From Rhizobium sp. CF122 (GTDB lineage: Bacteria; Pseudomonadota; Alphaproteobacteria; Rhizobiales; Rhizobiaceae): 64,000 nt of DNA. Each line of letters opens with the position of its first letter. The first letter of the stretch is position 1. The stretch lies in assembly GCF_000282035.1 (NCBI RefSeq), contig NZ_AKKA01000121.1, positions 49,240-113,239 of the forward strand. The letters are read 5' to 3'. The position numbers and the translations under genes were made by a program. The notes under the pieces were generated by a model. It was not told the origin of the DNA. It saw only the letters and a list, made by a program, of their open reading frames with translations, and searched no databases. Shown in pieces: positions 36,795-44,202 of the stretch.

Positions 36795-38147
36795 ATGAAA
36801 AGACGCTATTTCGGTACGGATGGCATTCGCGGTCAATCCAACGTGTTCCCGATGACACCGGATCTTGCGATGCGGGTCGGCATTGCAGTTGGGACGATCT
36901 TTCGCCGAGGCAACCATCGTCACCGCGTCGTCATAGGTAAGGACACGCGCCTTTCGGGCTACATGTTGGAAAACGCGATGGTTGCCGGCTTCACCGCTGC
37001 CGGCGTCGATGCGTTCGTTCTCGGTCCTATCCCGACACCGGCCGTGGCGATGCTGACACGTTCGCTGCGCGCCGACATTGGTGTCATGATCTCTGCCTCC
37101 CACAATCCCTATCAGGACAATGGCATCAAGCTCTTCGGGCCTGATGGCTACAAGCTTTCCGACGATCTGGAATCGCAGATCGAAGACCTGCTTGAAAAGG
37201 ATCTCTCCACGCAGCTTGCGAAGGCCGATGATATCGGCCGCGCCAAGCGCGTTGACGGCGTTCACGACCGCTATATCGAGCATGCCAAGCGTACGCTGCC
37301 GCGCGACGTCACATTGCAGGGCTTGAGGATCGCGATCGACTGCGCAAACGGGGCCGCCTACAAGGTGGCGCCTGCCGTGCTCTGGGAGCTCGGTGCTGAT
37401 GTCGTGACCATCGGCAACGAGCCGAACGGCACGAACATCAACCTCAATTGTGGCTCCACGAGCCCGGTCGCGCTGCAGAAGAAGGTCGACGAAGTGCGCG
37501 CCGATATTGGCATTGCGCTCGATGGCGACGCCGACCGTGTCATCATCGTCGACGAGAACGGTGCGGTCGTCGACGGTGACCAGCTGATGGCCGTCATCGC
37601 CGAAAGCTATGCCGAGAGCCAGCAGCTTCGCGGCGGCGGTATCGTCGCGACGGTCATGTCGAATCTCGGGTTGGAGCGCTTCCTCGGCGATAAGGGACTT
37701 GGCCTTGTGCGTACGATGGTTGGTGACCGTTACGTTGTCGAACACATGCGCCAGCACAACTACAATGTCGGCGGCGAGCAGTCCGGCCACATCGTGCTGT
37801 CCGACTATGGCACGACGGGCGACGGTCTCGTGGCGGCCCTGCAGATTCTTGCTGCGGTCAAGCGGACCGGCAAGACGGTGAGCGAAGTTTGCCGTCGCTT
37901 CGATCCCGTGCCCCAACTGCTACGCAACGTCCGCATCTCCGGCGGCAAGCCGCTGGAGGATATCCTGGTGCAGAAGGCGATCGCCGATGCAGAGGCCGAG
38001 CTTGCCAAGAACGGCCGCCTCGTCATCCGTCCGTCCGGCACCGAGCCACTGATCCGTGTCATGGCCGAGGGCGACGACCGCGCTCAGATTGAACGCATCG
38101 TCAATGATCTGACCGGCGTGATCGGTGGGGTGCGCGACGCGGCGTGA
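36795..38147 (+). CDS. glmM: Phosphoglucosamine mutase GlmM
   Basis: The 450-residue alpha-phosphohexomutase converts glucosamine-6-P to glucosamine-1-P for peptidoglycan and LPS. It shows the N-terminal MKRRYFGTDGIRG, the phosphoserine loop MISASHNPYQDNGIK, the metal-binding DGDADR loop, the sugar loop GGEQSGH and the phosphate loop RPSGTEPLIRVM. The ATG at 36795 follows AGGGG; the longer frame from 36729 is rejected. The tilS-ftsH-glmM order is conserved in rhizobia. Confidence 0.97.
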   Translation: MKRRYFGTDGIRGQSNVFPMTPDLAMRVGIAVGTIFRRGNHRHRVVIGKDTRLSGYMLENAMVAGFTAAGVDAFVLGPIPTPAVAMLTRSLRADIGVMISASHNPYQDNGIKLFGPDGYKLSDDLESQIEDLLEKDLSTQLAKADDIGRAKRVDGVHDRYIEHAKRTLPRDVTLQGLRIAIDCANGAAYKVAPAVLWELGADVVTIGNEPNGTNINLNCGSTSPVALQKKVDEVRADIGIALDGDADRVIIVDENGAVVDGDQLMAVIAESYAESQQLRGGGIVATVMSNLGLERFLGDKGLGLVRTMVGDRYVVEHMRQHNYNVGGEQSGHIVLSDYGTTGDGLVAALQILAAVKRTGKTVSEVCRRFDPVPQLLRNVRISGGKPLEDILVQKAIADAEAELAKNGRLVIRPSGTEPLIRVMAEGDDRAQIERIVNDLTGVIGGVRDAA

Positions 38148-38155
38148 AGGCGGCC

Positions 38156-38197
38156 GTGCATGGCGGATGTCGATTCGACCCCGCTATGCACCTTTTT
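38156..38197 (+). terminator. Terminator after glmM
   Basis: The 11-bp stem GTGCATGGCGG/CCGCTATGCAC (one G-T pair) closes a 14-base loop and is followed by CTTTTT. Confidence 0.75.
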
Positions 38198-38227
38198 GCC
38201 TAAGGTCATGATGAATATCTTGTAAAC

Positions 38228-38243
38228 TTAATCGGACATTAAC
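38228..38243 (+). promoter_or_regulatory. CtrA-like box upstream of the first beta-barrel gene
   Basis: TTAA-TCGGACA-TTAAC is an exact match to the CtrA consensus TTAA-N7-TTAAC. It lies 84 bases upstream of the ATG at 38327. Confidence 0.6.
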
Positions 38244-38326
38244 TCTGATTTGCAAGACTTCGGGACGAATAAGAGCCGTATGCGGTCGATTGGCACGCGG
38301 ACTATTTGTGTTCCTGGAGAATTATT

Positions 38327-39094
38327 ATGAAGAGATTTTTGATTGCCGTGGCTACGGTGCTGGTGGGAACTACCCCAGTTCTCGCGGCCGATCTCTATGT
38401 TGACCCGCCGGCACCGGCGCCTGTCTTCGGCGGATGGTATTTGCGCGGCGAATTGGGCATGAGCAACCAGCGTCTTGGCGGGTTGCAACAAGAATTATTT
38501 GACGAAGTCGAGCTCCATCCATTTCTGGACGATGGCGGCTTCGACAGCGCGCCGTTGGGTGGCCTCGGTGTAGGCTATCAATTCAACCAGTGGCTACGCG
38601 CTGACGCGATCGTCCAGTATCGCGGCAAAGCCGACTTCTCCGCACTCGATCGTTATGGACACACCGATGCATCCGGGACGGCTGTTTGGGATGGCACCAA
38701 TGACTATGACGGTGCCAAGTCGGAATGGCTGCTGATGGCCAACGCCTATGTCGATCTAGGCACCTGGTACGGCATCACGCCATATGTCGGAGCCGGTGTC
38801 GGTACCTCCCGCAACACCATCTCCGGTTTCAGGGACATTAACGTCCCGACGCAAGGCGTCGCTTATGCCGATAGCGACTCCACCTGGAACTTTGCCTGGG
38901 CGCTGCATGCGGGCCTCGGCTATCAAGTGACAGACCGTCTTACCGTCGATTTCGGTTATACCTACCTTGATCTAGGCGATGCAAAGACCGGCCGGATCCA
39001 CTCCTATGACAACACGGTGGACACCGGGCCGATGCATTTCAACAACATTACCTCGCACGATTTCAAACTCGCCTTGCGCTACTCATTGCAATAA
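38327..39094 (+). CDS. Outer membrane beta-barrel protein (Omp25/31-like)
   Basis: The 255-residue protein has a signal peptide (MKRFLIAVATVLVGTTPVLAA), then DLYVDPPAPAPVFGGWYLRGELG, and ends with the typical barrel C-terminus FKLALRYSLQ with alternating hydrophobic residues. Internal strands such as LTVDFGYTYLDLGD fit an eight-stranded porin-like barrel of the Omp25/31 group. These are major envelope proteins in Brucella and rhizobia. The ATG at 38327 follows GGAG. It has its own CtrA-like box and terminator. It is related to the next gene. Confidence 0.87.
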   Translation: MKRFLIAVATVLVGTTPVLAADLYVDPPAPAPVFGGWYLRGELGMSNQRLGGLQQELFDEVELHPFLDDGGFDSAPLGGLGVGYQFNQWLRADAIVQYRGKADFSALDRYGHTDASGTAVWDGTNDYDGAKSEWLLMANAYVDLGTWYGITPYVGAGVGTSRNTISGFRDINVPTQGVAYADSDSTWNFAWALHAGLGYQVTDRLTVDFGYTYLDLGDAKTGRIHSYDNTVDTGPMHFNNITSHDFKLALRYSLQ

Positions 39095-39130
39095 CCAACC
39101 ACGTTCTTTGTTGCATGAGTTCTCACTTAC

Positions 39131-39156
39131 AAGGCTGCCTTCACGGCAGCCTTTTT
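39131..39156 (+). terminator. Terminator between the two beta-barrel genes
   Basis: A 9-bp perfect stem AAGGCTGCC/GGCAGCCTT with a 5-base loop is followed by TTT and a C. Confidence 0.85.
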
Positions 39157-39181
39157 CGCGTGGGTCGAACGCTGATCGCAG

Positions 39182-39200
39182 TTAACGAATATGGTTAACC
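39182..39200 (+). promoter_or_regulatory. TTAA-N9-TTAACC motif upstream of the second beta-barrel gene
   Basis: Two TTAA half-sites separated by nine bases, 78 bases before the ATG at 39278. The spacing differs from the CtrA consensus by two bases, so binding is doubtful, but the place matches the CtrA-like boxes of neighbouring envelope genes. Confidence 0.3.
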
Positions 39201-39277
39201 GCGCGTTAGCATCTCGCTGGAATAATGTCTGCGTAGTCAGTCATGCGGGCGTTCTATTGCCCGGCCGGGAATTTGCA

Positions 39278-40078
39278 ATGAAATCGTCCAAAGTGATCCT
39301 CGCCACTGTAGCAAGCCTTATGCTGCTCGGCAGTCCGGTGGCGGCGGAAGAACCACTGATTGCGGACGTACCGGAGGTTAGCATTGCCGGCAGCTCAATG
39401 ACGACCGGATGGTATCTTCGGGGTGATCTCGGCTATGCGCCGTGGACGGGCAACGAAAAACCGACTTATCACGTCGGTGGTGCCGGCGAGGGCGAGTTCG
39501 ATCCTGCGCGCTTCTCCCAGCCCGTTTCCGGTGGCGTCGGGATCGGTTATCAATTCACCGACATCTGGCGCGCCGATTTAACGACAGATTTCTTCAAGAG
39601 CGATTTTTCCGGTACAGCACGCCTCGATCTGCCTTGTGCGGCCTCTGCTCCCGCCGGAACCGGTTGCGCCTACGGCACACGTGCCGATGTTCGGACGTAT
39701 GGCATCATGACAAACGGCTACGCCGACCTTGCGACCGTTGCCGGCTTCACCCCCTATGTCGGTGCCGGCTTGGGGATAACTAACGTCAGATGGGGGAGCG
39801 TGAGATCCCAACCGGAGTGCGTCGACGGCGCCTCGACATGCGCGGCAGCCACGTTCGCCCCACAGAATTTGAATGGCGAAAACAGCTGGCGCTTCACCTA
39901 TGCCCTGATGGTTGGCGTCAGCTATGAAGTCGCCGATAACATCAAGGTCGATTTTGGCTATCGCTTTTCCGATATTGCCGGCGGCAGCATGTTTACAGGT
40001 CCCTACGCGGAAAGCGGGCGCGATCACGGGATGACCCGGCACGAAGTCCGTGTCGGCCTGCGCGTTGCTGGCTGGTAG
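39278..40078 (+). CDS. Outer membrane beta-barrel protein, second copy
   Basis: The 266-residue protein has a signal peptide (MKSSKVILATVASLMLLG... ending VAAE), then the shared TGWYLRGDLGYAPW motif and a C-terminal barrel strand ending VRVGLRVAGW. It is related to the product of the gene at 38327 in the first strands and in FGYRFSDIAGG, so the pair likely arose by old duplication. One loop carries two cysteine pairs (CAASAPAGTGCAYG and CVDGASTCA), unusual for this group. The ATG at 39278 is chosen for the signal peptide; the frame from 39191 is longer. Confidence 0.85.
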   Translation: MKSSKVILATVASLMLLGSPVAAEEPLIADVPEVSIAGSSMTTGWYLRGDLGYAPWTGNEKPTYHVGGAGEGEFDPARFSQPVSGGVGIGYQFTDIWRADLTTDFFKSDFSGTARLDLPCAASAPAGTGCAYGTRADVRTYGIMTNGYADLATVAGFTPYVGAGLGITNVRWGSVRSQPECVDGASTCAAATFAPQNLNGENSWRFTYALMVGVSYEVADNIKVDFGYRFSDIAGGSMFTGPYAESGRDHGMTRHEVRVGLRVAGW

Positions 40079-40144
40079 GCCGGCCGATCCGCGACGCAAT
40101 GACGCGTATAGACCAAAAATTTCTCTCGTTGCGCCGCCGACTGC

Positions 40145-40171
40145 TTGACTTCGATCTCACCGCCCTATAAC
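40145..40171 (+). promoter_or_regulatory. Probable promoter of serC
   Basis: TTGACT and TATAAC are separated by 15 bases (a short spacing). Transcription would start near 40177, which puts the serC leader structure at the very 5' end of the RNA. Confidence 0.5.
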
Positions 40172-40176
40172 GACGG

Positions 40177-40225
40177 CGGCGGGACACTCCTCCCCAACGA
40201 GGAGCTATCTATCTGGAAGGATAGC
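40177..40225 (+). ncRNA. Candidate serC leader RNA motif
   Basis: Two perfect 6-bp hairpins lie side by side directly before the serC start: CTCCTC-cccaac-GAGGAG (40187-40204) and GCTATC-10-GATAGC (40204-40225). The GGAAGGA ribosome site is in the loop and 3' arm of the second hairpin, two bases from the ATG. An alphaproteobacterial serC leader motif was described by comparative genomics; position and size fit, but I assign it from memory of the layout and not from a covariance model. Confidence 0.6.
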
Positions 40226-40227
40226 AC

Positions 40228-41406
40228 ATGGCGAAGACCGCAAAGCCGGACGTACGTCCGCAAAACACCCATTTTTCTTCTGGCCCTTGCTCGAAGCGCC
40301 CCGGTTGGTCGCTCGAAGCCCTTTCCGACGCGCCGCTTGGCCGTTCGCACCGCGCGAAGATCGGAAAGACGAAGCTCAAGCAGGCCATCGATCTCACACG
40401 TGAAGTGCTTGAAGTGCCCGCGGATTACCGCATCGGCATCGTTCCTGCCTCCGATACCGGCGCCGTCGAAATGGCGCTCTGGTCGCTGCTCGGCGAGCGT
40501 GGCGTCGATATGGTCGCCTGGGAAAGCTTTGGCGCCGGTTGGGTCACCGACGTCGTCAAGCAGCTGAAGCTGAAGGACGTCCGCAAGATCGAAGCCGGTT
40601 ACGGCGAGTTGCCTGATCTTTCGACCATAGATTTCGACCGGGACGTCGTCTTCACATGGAACGGCACCACCTCGGGCGTTCGCGTTCCGAACGGCGATTT
40701 CATTCCCGCCGACCGCAAGGGTCTGACGATCTGCGATGCGACCTCGGCCGCCTTCGCGCAGAACCTCGATTTCGCCAAGCTCGATGTCGTCACCTTCTCC
40801 TGGCAGAAGGTTCTCGGCGGCGAGGGCGCCCATGGCGTCATCATCCTGTCGCCGCGCGCCGTCGAGCGCCTGACGACCTATGCACCGGCTTGGCCGTTGC
40901 CGAAGATCTTCCGCATGACCTCGGGCGGCAAGCTGATCGAGGGCATCTTCACCGGCGAAACTATCAACACGCCGTCGATGCTTTGCGTCGAAGACTATAT
41001 CGATGCGCTGCTGTGGTCGAAGCAGGTCGGCGGTCTCAAGGGCCTGATGGCCCGCGCTGATGCCAATGCCAAGGTCATCGCCGACTTCGTCGCTGCCAAC
41101 GACTGGATCGCCAACCTTGCGGTGAAGGCTGAGACGGCTTCGAACACCTCCGTCTGCCTGAAGATCACCGACAAGGACGTTCTGGCACTCGACGCCGACG
41201 GCCAGGCGAACTTCGCCAAGGGCATCGTCAGCCTGCTCGACAAGGAAGGTGTCGCCTATGACATCGGCCACTATCGCGACGCGCCGTCCGGCCTTCGCAT
41301 CTGGGCAGGTGCGACCATCGAAACTGCTGACATGCAGAAGCTGATGCCGTGGTTGACCTGGGCGTTCGAGACCCAGAAGGCTACGCTTTCCCAGGTCGCT
41401 GCCTGA
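40228..41406 (+). CDS. serC: Phosphoserine aminotransferase SerC
   Basis: The 392-residue PLP enzyme converts 3-phosphohydroxypyruvate to phosphoserine in serine biosynthesis. It belongs to the longer alphaproteobacterial SerC subgroup. Visible features are HFSSGPCSKRPGW at the N-terminus, the ICDATSAAFAQ region and the Schiff-base Lys in TFSWQKVLGGEGAHG. The start follows the leader RNA. It is paired with serA 84 bases downstream, so the first two steps of the pathway are encoded together. Confidence 0.96.
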   Translation: MAKTAKPDVRPQNTHFSSGPCSKRPGWSLEALSDAPLGRSHRAKIGKTKLKQAIDLTREVLEVPADYRIGIVPASDTGAVEMALWSLLGERGVDMVAWESFGAGWVTDVVKQLKLKDVRKIEAGYGELPDLSTIDFDRDVVFTWNGTTSGVRVPNGDFIPADRKGLTICDATSAAFAQNLDFAKLDVVTFSWQKVLGGEGAHGVIILSPRAVERLTTYAPAWPLPKIFRMTSGGKLIEGIFTGETINTPSMLCVEDYIDALLWSKQVGGLKGLMARADANAKVIADFVAANDWIANLAVKAETASNTSVCLKITDKDVLALDADGQANFAKGIVSLLDKEGVAYDIGHYRDAPSGLRIWAGATIETADMQKLMPWLTWAFETQKATLSQVAA

Positions 41407-41490
41407 GTTGATCGCATCCGGCTCCGCCGAATGGGCGGAGCCTCGCATCCTGATTTCATCCATCGTTGAACTTTTTGAAGGAAGCCCCCA

Positions 41491-43086
41491 ATGGCACCTC
41501 GCGTTCTCGTATCCGACGAACTGTCGGAAACCGCCGTCCAGATCTTCCGTGATCGCGGCGTCGAAGTCGATTTCCAGCCGCAGCTCGGCAAGGACAAGGA
41601 CAAGCTCGCCGAAATAATCGGCAATTACGACGGTCTCGCCATCCGCTCCGCTACCAAGGCGACGGAAAAGCTGATCGCCTCCGCGACCAACCTCAAGGTC
41701 ATCGGTCGCGCCGGCATCGGCGTCGATAACGTCGACATCCCGGCCGCATCGCGCCGCGGCATCATCGTCATGAATACGCCGTTCGGCAATTCGATCACCA
41801 CCGCCGAGCACGCCATCGCGCTGATGTTCGCGGTCGCCCGCCAGCTGCCGCAGGCCGATGCCTCGACGCAGGCCGGCAAGTGGGAAAAGTCGAAGTTCAT
41901 GGGTGTCGAAATCACCGGCAAGACGCTTGGCGTCATCGGCGCCGGCAATATCGGCGGCATCGTGTGCAAGAAGGCCATTGGCCTCGGCATGCATGTTCTC
42001 GCCTATGATCCTTTCCTGTCGGCCGAACGCGCGCAGGAAATGGGCGTCACCAAGGTCGAACTCGACGAGCTGCTGGCCAAGGCCGATTTCATCACCCTGC
42101 ACGTGCCGATGACCGACAAGACTCGCGGCATTCTCGGCAAGGAAAACCTCGCCAAGACCAAGCCCGGCGTTCGTATCATCAACTGCGCCCGTGGCGGCCT
42201 GGTTGACGAAGCGGCACTCGCCGAAGCCATCAAGTCCGGTCATGTCGCCGGTGCAGGCTTCGACGTCTTCGAAGTCGAGCCCGCCAAGGAAAGCCCGCTC
42301 TTCGGCCTGCCAAACGTCGTCTGCACGCCGCATCTCGGCGCCTCGACCACGGAAGCCCAGGAAAACGTTGCGCTGCAGGTTGCCGAGCAGATGTCGGACT
42401 ACCTGGTGAAGGGTGCCGTTTCCAACGCCATCAACATGCCGTCGATCACGGCTGAGGAAGCGCCGATCCTGAAGCCGTTCATCCGGCTCGCCGACGTTCT
42501 CGGCGCCTTCGTCGGCCAGGTCACGGAAGAGCCGATCAAGGAAATCGAAATTCTCTTCGATGGTGCGACCGCCACGATGAACACGCGCGCCCTGACGAGC
42601 GCGCTGCTTGCCGGCTTGATCCGCACGCAGGTTGCCGACGTCAACATGGTTTCGGCCCCCGTTATGATCAAGGAAAAGGGTATCGTTCTCTCCGAGGTCA
42701 AGCGCGACAAGACGGGCGTCTTCGACGGTTACATCAAACTGACTGTCAAAACCGACTCGATGACACGCTCGATTGCCGGCACGGTGTTCTCGGACGGCAA
42801 GCCGCGCTTCATCCAGATCAAGGGCATCAACCTCGATGCCGACGTCGGTTCGCACATGGTCTACATAACCAACACCGACGTCCCCGGCATGATCGGTTTC
42901 ATCGGTACGACGCTTGGTTCTGCTGGCGTCAACATCGCGAACTTCCAGCTCGGCCGTGACAAGCAGGGCGGTGATGCTATCGCACTGCTCTATGTCGATG
43001 GCCCGATCGGCGACGAGGTGCTTGCCAAGCTTACGGCGAATCCGGCGATCCGCCAGGCAAAGCCGCTGGTCTTTGCGGTCGATTAA
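41491..43086 (+). CDS. serA: D-3-phosphoglycerate dehydrogenase SerA
   Basis: The 531-residue enzyme oxidises 3-phosphoglycerate, the first step of serine synthesis. It has the catalytic and NAD-binding domains (VIGAGNIGGIVCKKA, INCARGGLVDEAAL and a catalytic His in CTPHLGAST), an intervening domain and a C-terminal ACT domain (TDVPGMIGFIGTTLG). This is the long type I form. A GGAAG ribosome site precedes the ATG, and a strong terminator follows. Confidence 0.97.
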   Translation: MAPRVLVSDELSETAVQIFRDRGVEVDFQPQLGKDKDKLAEIIGNYDGLAIRSATKATEKLIASATNLKVIGRAGIGVDNVDIPAASRRGIIVMNTPFGNSITTAEHAIALMFAVARQLPQADASTQAGKWEKSKFMGVEITGKTLGVIGAGNIGGIVCKKAIGLGMHVLAYDPFLSAERAQEMGVTKVELDELLAKADFITLHVPMTDKTRGILGKENLAKTKPGVRIINCARGGLVDEAALAEAIKSGHVAGAGFDVFEVEPAKESPLFGLPNVVCTPHLGASTTEAQENVALQVAEQMSDYLVKGAVSNAINMPSITAEEAPILKPFIRLADVLGAFVGQVTEEPIKEIEILFDGATATMNTRALTSALLAGLIRTQVADVNMVSAPVMIKEKGIVLSEVKRDKTGVFDGYIKLTVKTDSMTRSIAGTVFSDGKPRFIQIKGINLDADVGSHMVYITNTDVPGMIGFIGTTLGSAGVNIANFQLGRDKQGGDAIALLYVDGPIGDEVLAKLTANPAIRQAKPLVFAVD

Positions 43087-43110
43087 GTTTTGCTCCCAAG
43101 GCAAATGAGA

Positions 43111-43148
43111 AAGCCCGGCGCGGGAACCGGCGCCGGGCTTTTTCTTTT
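43111..43148 (+). terminator. Terminator of serC-serA
   Basis: An 11-bp perfect stem AAGCCCGGCGC/GCGCCGGGCTT closes an 8-base loop and is followed by TTTCTTTT. Confidence 0.9.
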
Positions 43149-43238
43149 GTCTCTCGGTCGACCAAGTTGATCACTGTCACGCGGGCGACTATCGTTATCT
43201 TTTAGCGGTTTGTTCCAATATCAATTTCAGGAGCTTCC

Positions 43239-43397
43239 ATGACAAAGTCAGCCGTCGCTATTGCCATTGCGCTCACATCGCTTATTGGGCTTTCTTCATG
43301 CGCAAACACCGCGAATGGACTTGCCAAGGATGGCAGGGAGGCGGGCAATGCGCTGGATGCCAGCACGCATCGCATTCTCAAGGCCGGCGCGAACTAA
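43239..43397 (+). CDS. Small entericidin-like lipoprotein
   Basis: A 52-residue protein with a short signal (MTKSAVAIAIALTSLIGL) and a lipobox ending in SSC at Cys21. The mature part CANTANGLAKDGREAGNALD matches the style of entericidin A/B lipoproteins. A TCAGGAGCTTCC ribosome site precedes the ATG. In enterics the entericidins form a toxin/antidote lipoprotein pair linked to stationary phase; single copies are common in rhizobia and their role is not known. It lies in a gap between two terminated or opposing units. Confidence 0.72.
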   Translation: MTKSAVAIAIALTSLIGLSSCANTANGLAKDGREAGNALDASTHRILKAGAN

Positions 43398-43458
43398 ATC
43401 GCACTGCCGGCCCTCTGCCTGCGCGTAGCGTAGCCCGCCAGACCAAGCGGGCTCGCGA

Positions 43459-43779
43459 TCACTGCGGCGTTGCCGGAGCCGGAGTAGCCGGGGCCGGAGC
43501 GGGAGCCGCAGGGGTTGCCGGAGCTTCAGCGGGTGGGTTCGCTGCTGGTGGCGTTGCTGGTGTTGCCGGTGCAGTCGATGCAGGCGGTGGCGAAGCCGGC
43601 TCGGAAGCCGTCGGCGCTGGCGCAGCAGGTGCAGTCGTGGTCGATGTACTCTGTGATCTCGGCCAGTAGGTGGCTGCGAGGGCCACGATGACGACGATCG
43701 CTGCAAGCACAATCCATATGGTCTTGCTCTTCGACGCCGACGTGTTCATCGGGTTTGGTTTGTTGAAATCATTTGTCAT
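43459..43779 (-). CDS. Small membrane-anchored Pro/Ala-rich protein
   Basis: The 106-residue protein has one membrane helix (about 21-40, TIWIVLAAIVVIVALAA) and a C-terminal low-complexity Pro/Ala/Thr tail of about 60 residues. No family is recognised. The strong GAGGAGGAG ribosome site and an EcfG-like promoter upstream argue that it is expressed. The tail is probably periplasmic. The repeated GCCGGAGCC-type DNA on the opposite strand explains the shadow frames here. Confidence 0.65.
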   Translation of the reverse strand: MTNDFNKPNPMNTSASKSKTIWIVLAAIVVIVALAATYWPRSQSTSTTTAPAAPAPTASEPASPPPASTAPATPATPPAANPPAEAPATPAAPAPAPATPAPATPQ

Positions 43780-43800
43780 GTTACTCCTCCTCTAAACGTT

Positions 43801-43825
43801 AACTCCCTGGCGCGTAAAATGTTCC
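43801..43825 (-). promoter_or_regulatory. EcfG-like promoter of the small Pro/Ala-rich protein gene
   Basis: On the minus strand GGAAC, 16 bases, AGTT; one mismatch (A for C) to the GGAAC-N16-CGTT consensus. It ends 21 bases before the ATG at 43779. Confidence 0.45.
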
Positions 43826-44202
43826 AATACGCGCAAATCTCCGTGAATGCTCTATGAAGGCTGCCGGCGTGATGGGCTCGTATCGGCGGAAGCTCACAAG
43901 GGCTTGCAGGCGCCATCTTAGCGATTTTACAGTAACGAACCTCCAATTTACACTTGCTCGTGTCTCGCTTCGCACCGCCGCTTCGCGTGTATCTGGACCT
44001 TGACGGTCGGCGGGAGGCCAGGCTCGACAGCCTTGCTGCGGAGAATCTTTTCGATGTTGGAGGCGGGGTGCGAAGAGTATGACGGCAATCCTCTTTGCGG
44101 CTCTCTTCGCGAGCAATGCAGGCATGGCTGAAGCGGTAAGCGAACGAGCGGTGCCTGCGTGATCGGATTTCGCAGAGGATGGATCGCCGGTAACGGCGAC
44201 CC
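43826..44202. other. Gap between the small membrane protein gene and zntA: no supported gene
   Basis: Only low-quality frames occur here. A 27-codon frame at 44079-44162 on the plus strand starts with a signal-like hydrophobic stretch (MTAILFAALFASNAGMAEA) but is too short and unsupported to call. Confidence 0.5.

Noticed and set aside
40165..43104. 979-codon open frame on the minus strand
   Set aside because: Antisense to serC and serA, Asp/Arg/Leu-rich shadow composition, no domain, and it crosses two genes and a leader RNA.
44079..44162. 27-codon plus-strand frame with a signal-like start
   Set aside because: Too short, with no evidence beyond a hydrophobic stretch; noted only as a possibility.
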